Below the pieces are notes generated by a model. It worked only from the letters and a program-made list of their open reading frames with translations, had not been told where the DNA came from and did not search any database. DNA of 51,211 nucleotides from positions 1 through 51,211 of the forward strand of contig NZ_MCGQ01000057.1 of assembly GCF_002242805.1 (NCBI RefSeq), in the 5' to 3' direction. Position numbers and translations under genes: made by a program. This DNA is from Streptomyces diastatochromogenes (GTDB taxonomy: Bacteria; Actinomycetota; Actinomycetes; Streptomycetales; Streptomycetaceae). Below, piece by piece: positions 40,227 through 48,593 of this stretch (its first letter is position 1; the number at the start of each line of letters is the position of its first letter).

Positions 40227-42757
40227 TGCTCGGCTCCTTCCGGAAGGTGGTTCGGGTCGTGCGGCGGGGTCGGCGTGGGGGGAGGGGAGGAGGTCGGCTC
40301 GGGGTGGGGCCGTGCGTGGCTTCCGGTGTCGCTGTCCCGGTGGGCGCGTTCCACCGCCGCCTCGAACTCCTCCAGCGCGCTGCGCTCCGCCTCGGCGTCG
40401 CGGGGGCGCGCCGGCTGCGGTACGGCCGGGGAGGCGGCGGCGGTCGTGCGGAGCGTGGCCCCGCGGACGCGGCGGCGCAGGGGGCGGGCGGTGCCGGAGG
40501 AGACGAACTGCGGCTGGTCCTCGGGGGTGGCGGAGGAGATGGGCTGCGGCTGGTCCTCGGGGGTGCCGGAGGAGATGGGCTGCGGCTGCGCCTCGGGAGC
40601 GGTGGCCTCGCGGCTCGGCAGCCGGCGTGGCAGGGGGCCGGCGGGTTGGGTCTTCTCCCCGGCAGGTCGGGTCTTCTCCCCGGTGGATTGGGTCTTCTCT
40701 CCCGGGGGTTGGCTCGTCTCCCCGGCGGAGCCGGACGGCACCGGTCCGGAGGGGACGTCCGTGGCCGTCGGTGCCACGGCGACCGGCTCCGCCACCGGGC
40801 TCATCGTCAGCAGCAGCGAGGCCGGCAGCGTCACCTCCGCCGTCACACCGCCGCCGGGTGTACGGGTCAGCTCGACCCCGATCTCCCAGCGGCGGGCCAG
40901 CGCGCCCACCACGAACAGGCCCAGCACCTTCGTCGGCATCAGGTCCAGGCGTTCGCGGCGGATCAGGCGGGCGTTCTCCTCGGCGATCCGTTCGGCGCTC
41001 ATGCCGAGGCCGTGGTCGGTGACGACGACGTGGGCGCCCTCGGCGCCGGAGCGGACGGTCACCTCCACGGGGCTGCCCTCGGGGGAGAACGACACCGCGT
41101 TCTCCACGAGTTCGGCCATCATCAGGGTCAGGTCACCGATGATGTCGGGCGCGACATTGGCGTCCGAGGCGGCGTACAGCCGTACCCGCTGATAGCCCTC
41201 GATCTGCCCGAGCGCGGCCCGCACCACGTTGGAGAGCGCCAGGGGCCCGCCGTCCAGCGCGGTCTCGCGGATGCCCGCCAGCAGCATCAGGCTGTCGGCG
41301 TTGCGGCGCAGTCGTACGGCGATGTGGTCGATGGAGTAGAGGCGCTCCAGCAGCTCCGGGTCGGTCTCGCCGCGCTCCACGGCGTCGATCAGCGCGAGCT
41401 GGCGGGTGGTCAGGTTGCTGACCCGGCGGCCGACGTTGCCGAACATCTCGGCGGTGTTGCGGCGGCTGAGCACCTGGCGTGCCAGCAGGGCCGCGGCGGT
41501 GGTCTGCACCCGGTTGAAGGCCTCGGCCAGGTCGCCGATCTCGTCGCGCGCGGTGACCGGCATGTCCCGCAGCCGGGGCGGGCCGTCGTCCTCGGCGTCG
41601 TCGTCGGCCACCCGGTCCAGCTCGCGCCTGGCCACCTCGGCGACCTCCTGCGCGGCCCCGGTGAGCGCCTGTACGGGCCGCACCACCGAGCGGCGTACCA
41701 GCACCGAGAAGGCGATCCACAGCGCGAACCCCACCAGCGAGCCGTACAGCAGCAGTCCCGCGCGCCACTGGGCGGAGGAGGACTCGCGGTCGGCGCGGTC
41801 GGCGATCTGGCCGATCAGCGAGGTGGTGATCTTCAGCCGGGCGGCGGCCTGTTCGGGGTAGTCGGGGTAGTCGGCCAGCGCGTCCTGGACCGCCTTGTGG
41901 ATCTCGGCCTTCGACCCGGCCTCCAGTTGCGTGGGGTCGATCTGCAGCTCGGCGTACGACTCCGCGATGTTCTGCTGCGCGGGGGTGTGGTCGATGCCGG
42001 CCAGCTGCCGCGCCTGGCGCTCGGTGGCGAACCGGGTGAAGCGGTCGGCCTGGTGGGTGTAGAGGTCGTACGAACCGACCGCGCTGGTGAACTCGATCAG
42101 CGCGTTGGTGTCCCCGGTCGTGGCGGAGAACACGCTGGTCTCGAAGGCGCCGTGGGCGGCGTCCGCGCGCAGCAGGGAGTCCAGCAGGCTGCCGGTGAAG
42201 GTCGACGCGAGAGCGGGGTCGCGGTCGAGTCCGAGGCCGTCGATCAGCCGGCCCGTCGGGTCGACGTAGGCGGGGTCGATGTTATCGGCCGGCAGATAGC
42301 CCCGCTCGACGCTCTGGCGCAGGCTGGACAGGCCGTCGATGTCCCTGAGCGCCTGTTCCTCGGCATCCGGCAGCCGGTCGCCGTAGGTGGCGCGCACCTT
42401 GTCGACCTGGGTCTCCACCGCTTCCTGTGCCGCGCGGTAGTCGGCGAGCGAGGGCTTGGACCAGCCGGTCTCGTAGCGCGCGGACAGCAGGATCGCCTGC
42501 TGGTGCTCGGCCTCGACGCGGTCCACGAGCCGGGCCACCTGGGCGCTGTCCCGCACCGTCCGGGCCGCCGACTCGGCGTTGTCCGACTGCTCGACCAGGT
42601 CGGTGACGAAGTACGACAGCAGGGCGGCGATGACGGCGAGCGGGATGGCGACGAGCAGGTTGAGCTTGCGCCGGAAGGGCCAGCGGTCGGCGAAGCCTCG
42701 TACACCGCTGTGTACCGGGGCATGCCGCGCGGGCGCGTCCACCTGGTTCGTGGACAC
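40223..42757 (-). CDS. cvnA: Conservon sensor histidine-kinase-like protein CvnA
   Basis: The 844-residue protein has two membrane segments (about 32-52 and 330-350) that enclose an extracytoplasmic nitrate/nitrite-sensing (NIT-like) domain. A HAMP-like region, a dimerisation block (LERLYSIDHIAVRLRRNADS) and HATPase motifs (LMMAELVENAVSFSPEG, VVVTDHGLGMSAER) follow. The C-terminal 200 residues are Pro/Gln-rich and include in-frame repeats: GEKTQ/R units with 7-residue period and EDQPQPISS units with 12-residue period. CvnA should sense an outside signal and transmit it to CvnB-CvnD. It is first in the cvnABCD operon. Confidence 0.93.
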   Translation of the reverse strand: MSTNQVDAPARHAPVHSGVRGFADRWPFRRKLNLLVAIPLAVIAALLSYFVTDLVEQSDNAESAARTVRDSAQVARLVDRVEAEHQQAILLSARYETGWSKPSLADYRAAQEAVETQVDKVRATYGDRLPDAEEQALRDIDGLSSLRQSVERGYLPADNIDPAYVDPTGRLIDGLGLDRDPALASTFTGSLLDSLLRADAAHGAFETSVFSATTGDTNALIEFTSAVGSYDLYTHQADRFTRFATERQARQLAGIDHTPAQQNIAESYAELQIDPTQLEAGSKAEIHKAVQDALADYPDYPEQAAARLKITTSLIGQIADRADRESSSAQWRAGLLLYGSLVGFALWIAFSVLVRRSVVRPVQALTGAAQEVAEVARRELDRVADDDAEDDGPPRLRDMPVTARDEIGDLAEAFNRVQTTAAALLARQVLSRRNTAEMFGNVGRRVSNLTTRQLALIDAVERGETDPELLERLYSIDHIAVRLRRNADSLMLLAGIRETALDGGPLALSNVVRAALGQIEGYQRVRLYAASDANVAPDIIGDLTLMMAELVENAVSFSPEGSPVEVTVRSGAEGAHVVVTDHGLGMSAERIAEENARLIRRERLDLMPTKVLGLFVVGALARRWEIGVELTRTPGGGVTAEVTLPASLLLTMSPVAEPVAVAPTATDVPSGPVPSGSAGETSQPPGEKTQSTGEKTRPAGEKTQPAGPLPRRLPSREATAPEAQPQPISSGTPEDQPQPISSATPEDQPQFVSSGTARPLRRRVRGATLRTTAAASPAVPQPARPRDAEAERSALEEFEAAVERAHRDSDTGSHARPHPEPTSSPPPTPTPPHDPNHLPEGAEQ

Positions 42758-42901
42758 CGAGCCTCCTTCATGGGGGGTGCCTTACGGCGGAAGCGGGCCC
42801 CGTGCACCGCTGTGACCGATTTCGACTCCCGTGAGACTACAGGCCCCTTGAAGGATCAATCACCTCGCCTTTTATCAAGAATGAGTTACAAGGTGAGCGC
42901 T

Positions 42902-42927
42902 CTCTGCGCACAACCTCTGCACACAAC
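42902..42927. repeat. 13-bp tandem repeat CTCTGCGCACAAC / CTCTGCACACAAC
   Basis: CTCTGCGCACAAC (42902-42914) is followed directly by CTCTGCACACAAC (42915-42927), differing by one base. It is 40-65 bases before the -35 box of the binding-protein gene, which suits an activator or repressor site. Confidence 0.5.
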
Positions 42928-42966
42928 TGACCGCGTATCGAAGCCAATCGGTGACCCAGAGGTACT

Positions 42967-42996
42967 TGACTGACCGAGAACCGGCTGGATTGGATC
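42967..42996 (+). promoter_or_regulatory. Putative promoter for the osmoprotectant-binding protein gene
   Basis: TTGACT (42967-42972), an 18-base spacer and TTGGAT (42991-42996) form a vegetative-type promoter. The GTG start is 7 bases past the -10, so the transcript would begin at or near the start codon (leaderless). No Shine-Dalgarno sequence is seen there, which supports this. Confidence 0.55.
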
Positions 42997-43002
42997 AGTG
43001 GT

Positions 43003-43962
43003 GTGACTTCCACCAAGCGCATCAGCAGGCCCATCCGGAGGAACCGAGGCGCGGCGGCTGTCGCCCTCGCGGCGGCGACGGCCCTGCTGGCGGGCTGTAA
43101 CTCCTCCGACAGCAAGGGCGACGACCCCCTTTCGGACAGCAAGGCGAGCGGCGACGGCGTGGTCGTCGGCTCCAACAACTTCGCCGAGAGCGTCCTGCTC
43201 GGTGACATCTACGGCGAGGCCCTCAAGGCCAAGGGCATCAAGGTCAGTTACAAGCCGAACATCGGCAGCCGCGAGACCACGTACGGTCTGCTCAAGAACG
43301 GGTCCATATCGGTCCTGCCCGAGTACAACGGCGCGCTGCTGGCCTACCTCGACCCGAAGGCCACGCCCAAGACGGTCGCGGCGACCACGTCGGCCATCGA
43401 GGCCAAGCTGGACTCCAAGCTGACCCTGCTGCAGCCCTCGCCGGCGCAGGACAAGGACTCGGTGACGCTCAACGCGGCCACCGCGAAGAAGTACAACCTC
43501 ACCGACAAGTCGTCCATCGCCGACCTCAAGGGCATCGCGAAGGACCTGGTCATCGGCGCCTCGCCGGAGTTCCAGACCCGGCAGCAGGGCCTGGTCGGCC
43601 TCAAGGACGTGTACGGCCTGGAGTTCAAGTCCTTCAAGGCGCTGGACGCGGGCGGCCCGCTCACCAAGGCGGCCCTGAAGAAGAACACCGTGCAGGCCGC
43701 GGACATCTTCACCACGGACGCGACCATCTCCAAGGAGAAGCACGTCGTCCTGCAGGACCCGAAGAACCTCTTCGGCTACGAGAACGTCCAGCCGCTCGTC
43801 TACAAGAGCGCCCTGCCCCAGAAGGGCGCCGACGCGCTCAACGCCGTCTCCGCCAAGCTGGACACGGCGACCCTGCTGGACCTGGTCGCCCAGGTGCAGT
43901 TGCAGGGCAAGGACCCGCTGGACGTCGCCAAGGCCTGGCTGAAGTCCGCCGGTCTCGACTGA
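43003..43962 (+). CDS. Glycine betaine/osmoprotectant-binding lipoprotein
   Basis: The 319-residue lipoprotein (lipobox LLAGC, Cys32) is an OpuAC/ProX/OsmX-type substrate-binding protein. Family blocks include VVVGSNNFAESVLLGDIYGE, ISVLPEYNGALLAYL, QPSPAQDKDSVTLN and FGYENVQPLVYKSA. It probably serves the ATPase and permeases at 36283-38722, although a conservon lies between. A very stable terminator follows. Substrate preference (betaine, choline or a related quaternary amine) is not certain. Confidence 0.92.
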   Translation: MTSTKRISRPIRRNRGAAAVALAAATALLAGCNSSDSKGDDPLSDSKASGDGVVVGSNNFAESVLLGDIYGEALKAKGIKVSYKPNIGSRETTYGLLKNGSISVLPEYNGALLAYLDPKATPKTVAATTSAIEAKLDSKLTLLQPSPAQDKDSVTLNAATAKKYNLTDKSSIADLKGIAKDLVIGASPEFQTRQQGLVGLKDVYGLEFKSFKALDAGGPLTKAALKKNTVQAADIFTTDATISKEKHVVLQDPKNLFGYENVQPLVYKSALPQKGADALNAVSAKLDTATLLDLVAQVQLQGKDPLDVAKAWLKSAGLD

Positions 43963-43985
43963 CGCACCGCGGCACGGACGACCCG

Positions 43986-44026
43986 ACGACGCGGGTGCCC
44001 CCGGCCTCCGGGGGCACCCGCGTCGT
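43986..44026 (+). terminator. Strong terminator hairpin after the binding-protein gene
   Basis: Arms 43986-44004 and 44008-44026 form a 19-bp perfect stem (core GCGGGTGCCCCCGG and its complement) with a 3-nt loop. It is 24 bases past the stop. There is no T-run, as is common in Streptomyces. Confidence 0.85.
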
Positions 44027-44041
44027 GCTGGACGGAACGGG

Positions 44042-44128
44042 CCCCAGGAGATCGGCTCGGCGGCCGGGCTCCTCAAAGTGGTCCAGCAACTGGGTGCCAC
44101 CGTGGGCGTGGCGGTCCTCGGCGGTGTA
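44042..44128 (+). pseudogene. Remnant of a DHA2-family MFS drug transporter
   Basis: Translated in this frame, 44042-44128 reads PQEIGSAAGLLKVVQQLGAT then VGVAVLGGV. This is the conserved segment near the C-terminal membrane helices of EmrB/QacA-type (DHA2) transporters, usually G-S-A-S-G-L-x-N-T-x-Q-Q-L-G. There is no start or upstream coding sequence: the terminator of the binding-protein gene is just before it. The similarity stops at 44128, 26 bases before the sulfotransferase stop. This is a broken gene piece of about 29 codons. Confidence 0.75.
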
Positions 44129-44154
44129 AGAGGGAGTACGGGTCCGGGAGATGG

Positions 44155-45195
44155 TCACCGGAGCGGTCGACTCTCCAGGACGTGGGTGCCCGGGGCGCAG
44201 CTTTCCCTCAGTTCAGCGAGTTCGGCGGCCGGCAGCCTCAGGGCGGAGCCGCGCCGGCTGTGGTCCAGCAGCGCGGATGCGGCGAGCAGCCACTGCGGGA
44301 GGGGATCGACACCGATGAACTCGGCCAGGCGGGTCAGCTCTTCGGCGGGATCGTCGAGCAGGTCCTCGTACGCGAGTGTGGTGCGCTGCCAGGCAGGCAG
44401 TCGACCGAGGAACTCCGTTCCCTCGGTGACGAGTTCGGACCAGAGGGCGCCGAACGCCCGCAGGGGGACGTCCCGGTCGCGTACGAGGGCGGGATCGAAG
44501 CGCTCGTCGAGCAGTGGTGACAGGTCCGCGGGCAGCGAGCGCACATGCTCGTCGGTCAGGTCGGCCAGACTGTCGACGTCGGCTCGTGCCTTGATCTCGC
44601 GCAGCAGGGAGATGGTGCGGTATCCGGGGTGACGGCTCATGGACAGGGCGCAGTCCGGTCCGTCTCTGAACATGTGCACGAACCTCGCGTCCGGGAACGC
44701 GGCCCGTAGTCCTGGTGCCCAGCCTGTCGAGTAACCGGAGCGCTCCACGACGGCGGTCCGACCGAACCGCTCGCAGAGCAGCCCGAACAGCGCTCGGTGG
44801 TGCTCGGCGGCGGTGCGCTCGGGCCACCGGACCAGTGCTGCGCGCAGCTCGTCGAGGAGCCCGTCCGGGTCGTCGGTGAGGTGGGGCAACACCATCAGGG
44901 AGAGCGCGGGAATTCCGGTGGTCTCCGCCGCATACCTTCCGGGGCGGCGTGTGTAGAGGAACTCCGGCAGCGGCAGCCCGCTGCGGATCATCCGCTCGAA
45001 GTGCGGAGCGGGCCGGAAGAGCAACTGCCAGAACTCTTCACCGGTCAGCTTCCCTTCGGGGAATGCGGCGTCGCCCACGGAGGCCATGAACTCGTTGAGG
45101 CTCAGTACGTCCGGGTGGGTGTTGAGGATGCGGGACAGCGCGGTCGAGCCGCTACGCCCCGTACCAATGACAAAGGCCAAGGAACGCAAAGTCAC
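44155..45195 (-). CDS. PAPS-dependent sulfotransferase family protein
   Basis: The 346-residue protein starts with the 5'-phosphosulfate loop FVIGTGRSGSTALSRIL (residues 8-24) and has the 3'-phosphate-binding region ALSMSRHPGY. Together these mark a cytosolic sulfotransferase that uses PAPS to sulfate a small molecule or glycan. The GTG at 45195 gives a start a few residues before the loop; the longer frame upstream is not coding-like. It lies between remnants of two other genes, which suggests it was acquired at a rearranged site. The acceptor is unknown. Confidence 0.82.
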   Translation of the reverse strand: MTLRSLAFVIGTGRSGSTALSRILNTHPDVLSLNEFMASVGDAAFPEGKLTGEEFWQLLFRPAPHFERMIRSGLPLPEFLYTRRPGRYAAETTGIPALSLMVLPHLTDDPDGLLDELRAALVRWPERTAAEHHRALFGLLCERFGRTAVVERSGYSTGWAPGLRAAFPDARFVHMFRDGPDCALSMSRHPGYRTISLLREIKARADVDSLADLTDEHVRSLPADLSPLLDERFDPALVRDRDVPLRAFGALWSELVTEGTEFLGRLPAWQRTTLAYEDLLDDPAEELTRLAEFIGVDPLPQWLLAASALLDHSRRGSALRLPAAELAELRESCAPGTHVLESRPLR

Positions 45196-45242
45196 CCTCC
45201 GCAGCTTCGCGACACTCAGGACCAGGCCCGGCTGTCGCAGCA

Positions 45243-45359
45243 CTATCCCATGACCGGAACGACCGTCCCTACACCGTCGCCAGGCACCCCGGCGGTCCTG
45301 CTGAACGGCGCTCGGCCGTGCAGGGCGTGGATGAGGGCACGGTCGAGGTCGTCGAGCAT
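45243..45359 (-). pseudogene. Remnant of an Lrp/AsnC family regulator
   Basis: The 38-codon reading frame starts MLDDLDRALIHALHGRAPFS, then continues RTAGVPGDGVGTVV and stops. This corresponds to the first helix-turn-helix of Lrp/AsnC proteins (LDxxDRxLIxALxxDGRxxxSxIAxxLGVSxxTV). Two residues around the D-G of the loop are missing, helix three is degraded and the rest of the protein is absent. A GAGGACGGGG ribosome site lies upstream. It is therefore a truncated gene, next to the sulfotransferase start. Confidence 0.75.
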
Positions 45360-45386
45360 GCCCCCGTCCTCGCGGATGGCGACGGA

Positions 45387-45842
45387 TCAGAGGTCGAACT
45401 CGTGCGGCGGCAGGTCGAGCGTGTAGCACGCCTCACGCACCACCGCCTGCTCGGTCTTGTCGAAGTCCCCGTCCGCGCCGCCGATGACGATGCCGATCTG
45501 CACCACGGCGCGCGCCTCGGCGGGCTTCTTCTTCGCCTTGGCGATCTCCTGGAGCACGCTCACCTTGCCGAAGTCGAAGTCGGTGGTCAGCTTGTTCAGG
45601 TTCTCCTCGAAGCGGCGCCTCAGGTCGTCGGCCGGGAAGTTCTGCAACACCTCGTTCGTCGAGATGAGCTGGGCCACCCGCTGCCGCTCCGACGGGTCGA
45701 TGGTGCCGTCGGCGGCGGCCACGAGCGCACACATCGCCATGCTCGCGTCGCGGAAGGCGCCGCTCTTCAGGTCGTTCTTCTTCGAAACCAACTGGGTCTG
45801 CATCTGCGACGCCGACTCCTTGATGCGGTCCCACAGGGCCAT
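45387..45842 (-). CDS. TerB-like tellurite resistance family protein
   Basis: The 151-residue protein is a TerB (alpha-helical, two metal-binding acidic sites) family member. It shows AADGTIDPSERQRVAQLI (near residue 45) and GGADGDFDKTEQAVVREA (near residue 120), both with acidic residues for metal or calcium. No TerD-type genes are adjacent here. Its role is often linked with tellurite or stress tolerance and membrane processes. Direct repeats precede the gene. It begins MALWDRIKESASQMQTQL at the ATG 45842. Confidence 0.9.
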   Translation of the reverse strand: MALWDRIKESASQMQTQLVSKKNDLKSGAFRDASMAMCALVAAADGTIDPSERQRVAQLISTNEVLQNFPADDLRRRFEENLNKLTTDFDFGKVSVLQEIAKAKKKPAEARAVVQIGIVIGGADGDFDKTEQAVVREACYTLDLPPHEFDL

Positions 45843-45884
45843 GCGAACTCCTCGTATCCACAGTCGAATGCCTCGACACCCATG

Positions 45885-45908
45885 TCTACAGCAACTTCTA
45901 CAGCAACG
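45885..45908. repeat. 12-bp direct repeat TCTACAGCAAC upstream of terB
   Basis: TCTACAGCAACT (45885-45896) is followed directly by TCTACAGCAACG (45897-45908). It lies 43-66 bases before the terB start, so a regulator site is possible. Confidence 0.5.
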
Positions 45909-45966
45909 TAGAAACTCGTGAGGCGGCCGATAAGTTCCGGCAACCTGGACTGAATTCGGGGCGATG

Positions 45967-47589
45967 TCAGCCGTAGGTCAGGTTCGCGCAGGGGTCCTCG
46001 TCCGCGGACCGTGCCCCGTCGGCCACCGCGGTCGGCACCGCGGTCGCCGTCGGCGGTGCGGCGGAGCCGGTGCCGGCGTACGACCGTCCGAGGACGACGT
46101 TGATGCGGGTCGCGCCGATCTGCTCCAGCTCGGCGCCCGGGAACACCTCGGCCACGGTCCGCGCCCGCGCCGCAAGGCCCGGACCGTACTGGACGACCGT
46201 CGTGGCGTGGTCCTGGGAGGCGGCGGTCGCGGTACCGGTGACGGTGAAGCCGTCCGCGCGGAGTTCGGCGGCGCCCTGGGCGGCGAGCCCGCTGACGGTG
46301 GTGCCGTTGTAGACGGCCACGTCGATGCCCGCGCCGGAGACGGGTGAGGCGGTGGGGGAGAGCGAGGGCGAGGGGGACGTGGACGCCCCGTCGCCGCTGC
46401 CCTTCCTGCCACCCGCGTCCGTGCCGTCGATCGTGCGGTCCGCCTTCAGCGCGGCCCACAGCTCGCCGGCGTCCGGCTCGACGACGGCCACCCGTGATCC
46501 GGAGTACCGCCAGGGGACGGTCACGAACTCGGTGTTGTGCAGGTCGATGTCCTTCAGCGACATCGCGAAGGCTATGAGCTTGTCGGCGGTGCCCAGCCCG
46601 GTGTCGACGGTGAGCGACCTGGTCGCCGCGTCGGCCAGCGGAAGCAGCTTCGTCGGCGTGAGCCCCTCGCTCTTGACCGATTTCAACAGACTGGACACGA
46701 AGGCCTGCTGGCGCTTGATCCGGCCGATGTCCGAGCCGTCTCCGATGCCGTGCCGGATGCGGACGTAGTCCAGTGCCCGCTGCCCCGAGACGGTCTGCAC
46801 ACCCTTCCTGAGCAGCAGGCCGCCGCGGGTGGTGCGGTGGGGGTTGAGGTCGTTCTCGTGGACGTCGTTCGGCAGGCACACCCGGACACCGCCCACGACC
46901 TCGGTCAGCGCGGCGAAACCCTTGAAGTCCACGACGACCGTGTGGTTCACCCGCAGCTCGGTGAGCTTCTCCACCGTGTTCTGGGTGCAGGCCGGGTTGC
47001 CCTTGTCGGTCTCCCCGACGGAGAAGGCCGCGTTGAACATGGTGTCGGTCTGCGTTCTGGTCCAGCTGCCGTCAGGGAGCTTGCACGGCGGGACGGTCAC
47101 CAGGGTGTCGCGGGGGATGGAGACCGCGAGGGCGTGCTGGTGGTCGGCGTATATGTGCAGCAGGAACGTCGTGTCGGACCGGCCGATGTCGCCCTTGTCG
47201 CCGCCGCCGAGGGCCGCGTTGCCGTCGGTGCGCGCGTCCGAGCCGATGACCAGCACGTTCTCGCCCTTCGACGAGCCGGCGCCGGGACGGTTGTCGGAGA
47301 GACCGCCGGAGTCGAAGGTCCGGATGCCGCCGTCGAGCTTCAGATACAGCCAGCCGACGCCCGCCGTGACCAGCACCAGCAGCGACATGCAGAGGGTGAG
47401 CGCTCTGCGGATCCTGCGACCGCGGGGAATGCGCGGACCGTGCCGGTCGGGCCGGAAGGCTTCGGGGCGGTCGTGGCTGTCGTGGCCGCCGTGGTCGTTG
47501 TGGGCGCCGCGGCCGTCGTGCCCGTCACGGCCGTTGCCCGTGCTGCCGTGCCGCGACGGAGCCGTACCCCGGTTGCTGGTGACGCTCAT
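45967..47589 (-). CDS. LCP (LytR-CpsA-Psr) family wall-polymer ligase
   Basis: The 540-residue protein has a cytosolic His/Gly/Arg-rich N-terminus (about 60 residues) and one membrane segment (ALTLCMSLLVLVTAGVGWLY). An LCP domain follows (about 110-330), with VLVIGSDARTDGN, GRSDTTFLLHIYA, AVSIPRDTLV and LDYVRIRHGIGDGSDIGRI. These contain the conserved Arg/Asp residues for pyrophosphate binding. The tail has a LytR_C domain (about 425-515). LCP enzymes attach teichoic-acid-like or other glycopolymers to peptidoglycan. The ATG start lies 26 bases after the Spo0M stop. Confidence 0.92.
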   Translation of the reverse strand: MSVTSNRGTAPSRHGSTGNGRDGHDGRGAHNDHGGHDSHDRPEAFRPDRHGPRIPRGRRIRRALTLCMSLLVLVTAGVGWLYLKLDGGIRTFDSGGLSDNRPGAGSSKGENVLVIGSDARTDGNAALGGGDKGDIGRSDTTFLLHIYADHQHALAVSIPRDTLVTVPPCKLPDGSWTRTQTDTMFNAAFSVGETDKGNPACTQNTVEKLTELRVNHTVVVDFKGFAALTEVVGGVRVCLPNDVHENDLNPHRTTRGGLLLRKGVQTVSGQRALDYVRIRHGIGDGSDIGRIKRQQAFVSSLLKSVKSEGLTPTKLLPLADAATRSLTVDTGLGTADKLIAFAMSLKDIDLHNTEFVTVPWRYSGSRVAVVEPDAGELWAALKADRTIDGTDAGGRKGSGDGASTSPSPSLSPTASPVSGAGIDVAVYNGTTVSGLAAQGAAELRADGFTVTGTATAASQDHATTVVQYGPGLAARARTVAEVFPGAELEQIGATRINVVLGRSYAGTGSAAPPTATAVPTAVADGARSADEDPCANLTYG

Positions 47590-47615
47590 GGGCCCCCTCC
47601 CGTCCCCCGTGGTCC

Positions 47616-48593
47616 TCAGTCCTCCTCTTCGTCGTCCTCGAAGAAGTCACCGATCTCGTCCACGACTTCCGCGGCCACCAGCCCGCCCACCACACCGACG
47701 GCCAGGCCTGCCGCGCCCGCCGCCACGGCCGTACCCAGGCCCGGGCCGGAGTGGTGGTGGCCTGAGTCGTGGACGGGGTGCGACTCGCCGTGGCCGTACG
47801 CCGCGTGGGTGCCGTAGGCCTCGCGGTGCTCGGTCAGCTGCCGGATCCAGCCGTCCACCTCCGTGTTCCAGTCGAGGGCGGTCGCGTCCTCGTGGCGCAC
47901 GACGAACCGGGTCAGCGCGTCGTGCCCGGAGGAGAAGAGGCCACCGCGTTTGTCCGCCTCCAGGACGACCTCGCTGCCGGTGGGGGAGGCGAGGAAGGTC
48001 AGCTCGATCTCGCTCACCGCGTGCGCGTACTGCGGGGCCGGGGCCAGCTCGATCTCCTGGTAGAAGGGCAGCTGCTGGCCCGTACCGCCGATGCGGCCGT
48101 ACTCGAGGTCGGCGGAGCGGAAGCCGAAGCCCAGCTGACCGAGGGCCTCCAGGACCGCCTCCTGCACGGGCAGGGGGCGGACGGTGAGCGGGTCCAGATC
48201 GCCCTTGTCCCGGGCGCCCGCCACCGCGACCTCCGTGCGCACGCCCAGGACGATGCCGAGCGGCTGGCCGTACAGCTCGGTGACCGGGGTCTCCCAGGGC
48301 AGCGGCACGCTGAAGGGCAGCTCGCGCTCCTCATGCTCGCCGAGCCGGAAGCCGCCGCCGACGGTGAACCGCTCGAAGACGACGGCGCCCTCGCTCTCGC
48401 CCTCCTCGTGCTCCGCCTCTACGCGTGCGATCAGCTCCAGGCCGATGTGCTCGACCTCCACGGCCGTGTCGCCGCCGCGCAGCAGCACACGCCCCGACAA
48501 CGGGCCACCGGGCAGGGCCGCCCCGCCGTCCAGCACCGTGTCCACGGAGGGGTCGCCGACCCCGATCGCCCCCAGCAGCCGTTTGAACACCAT
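47616..48593 (-). CDS. Spo0M-like sporulation-control protein
   Basis: The 325-residue protein has the Spo0M arrestin-like fold: MVFKRLLGAIGVGDPSVDTV, then LSGRVLLRGGDTAVEVEHIG, and ERELPFSVPLPWETPVTELY. A His-rich stretch (GHGESHPVHDSGHHHSG, near 275) is followed by a Gly/Val-rich segment and an acidic end (FFEDDEEED). Spo0M has been linked with sporulation and division control in Bacillus; the Streptomyces role is undefined. GAAGGAG lies upstream of the ATG. The LCP gene follows after 26 bases, and the two could be one operon. Confidence 0.88.
   Translation of the reverse strand: MVFKRLLGAIGVGDPSVDTVLDGGAALPGGPLSGRVLLRGGDTAVEVEHIGLELIARVEAEHEEGESEGAVVFERFTVGGGFRLGEHEERELPFSVPLPWETPVTELYGQPLGIVLGVRTEVAVAGARDKGDLDPLTVRPLPVQEAVLEALGQLGFGFRSADLEYGRIGGTGQQLPFYQEIELAPAPQYAHAVSEIELTFLASPTGSEVVLEADKRGGLFSSGHDALTRFVVRHEDATALDWNTEVDGWIRQLTEHREAYGTHAAYGHGESHPVHDSGHHHSGPGLGTAVAAGAAGLAVGVVGGLVAAEVVDEIGDFFEDDEEED

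Larger units (their letters stand above)
42758..43002. other. Divergent intergenic region of cvnA and the binding-protein gene
   Basis: This 245-base region holds the cvnA promoter region, a 13-bp tandem repeat at 42902-42927 and a -35/-10 pair for the binding-protein gene. The stretch around 42845-42895 is AT-richer than its neighbours. No gene is seen. Confidence 0.5.

Noticed and set aside
44155..45429. Longer sulfotransferase starting at 45429
   Set aside because: The extra N-terminal residues are Arg/Pro/His-rich and run antisense-like through the Lrp remnant; the PAPS loop starts directly after the GTG at 45195.
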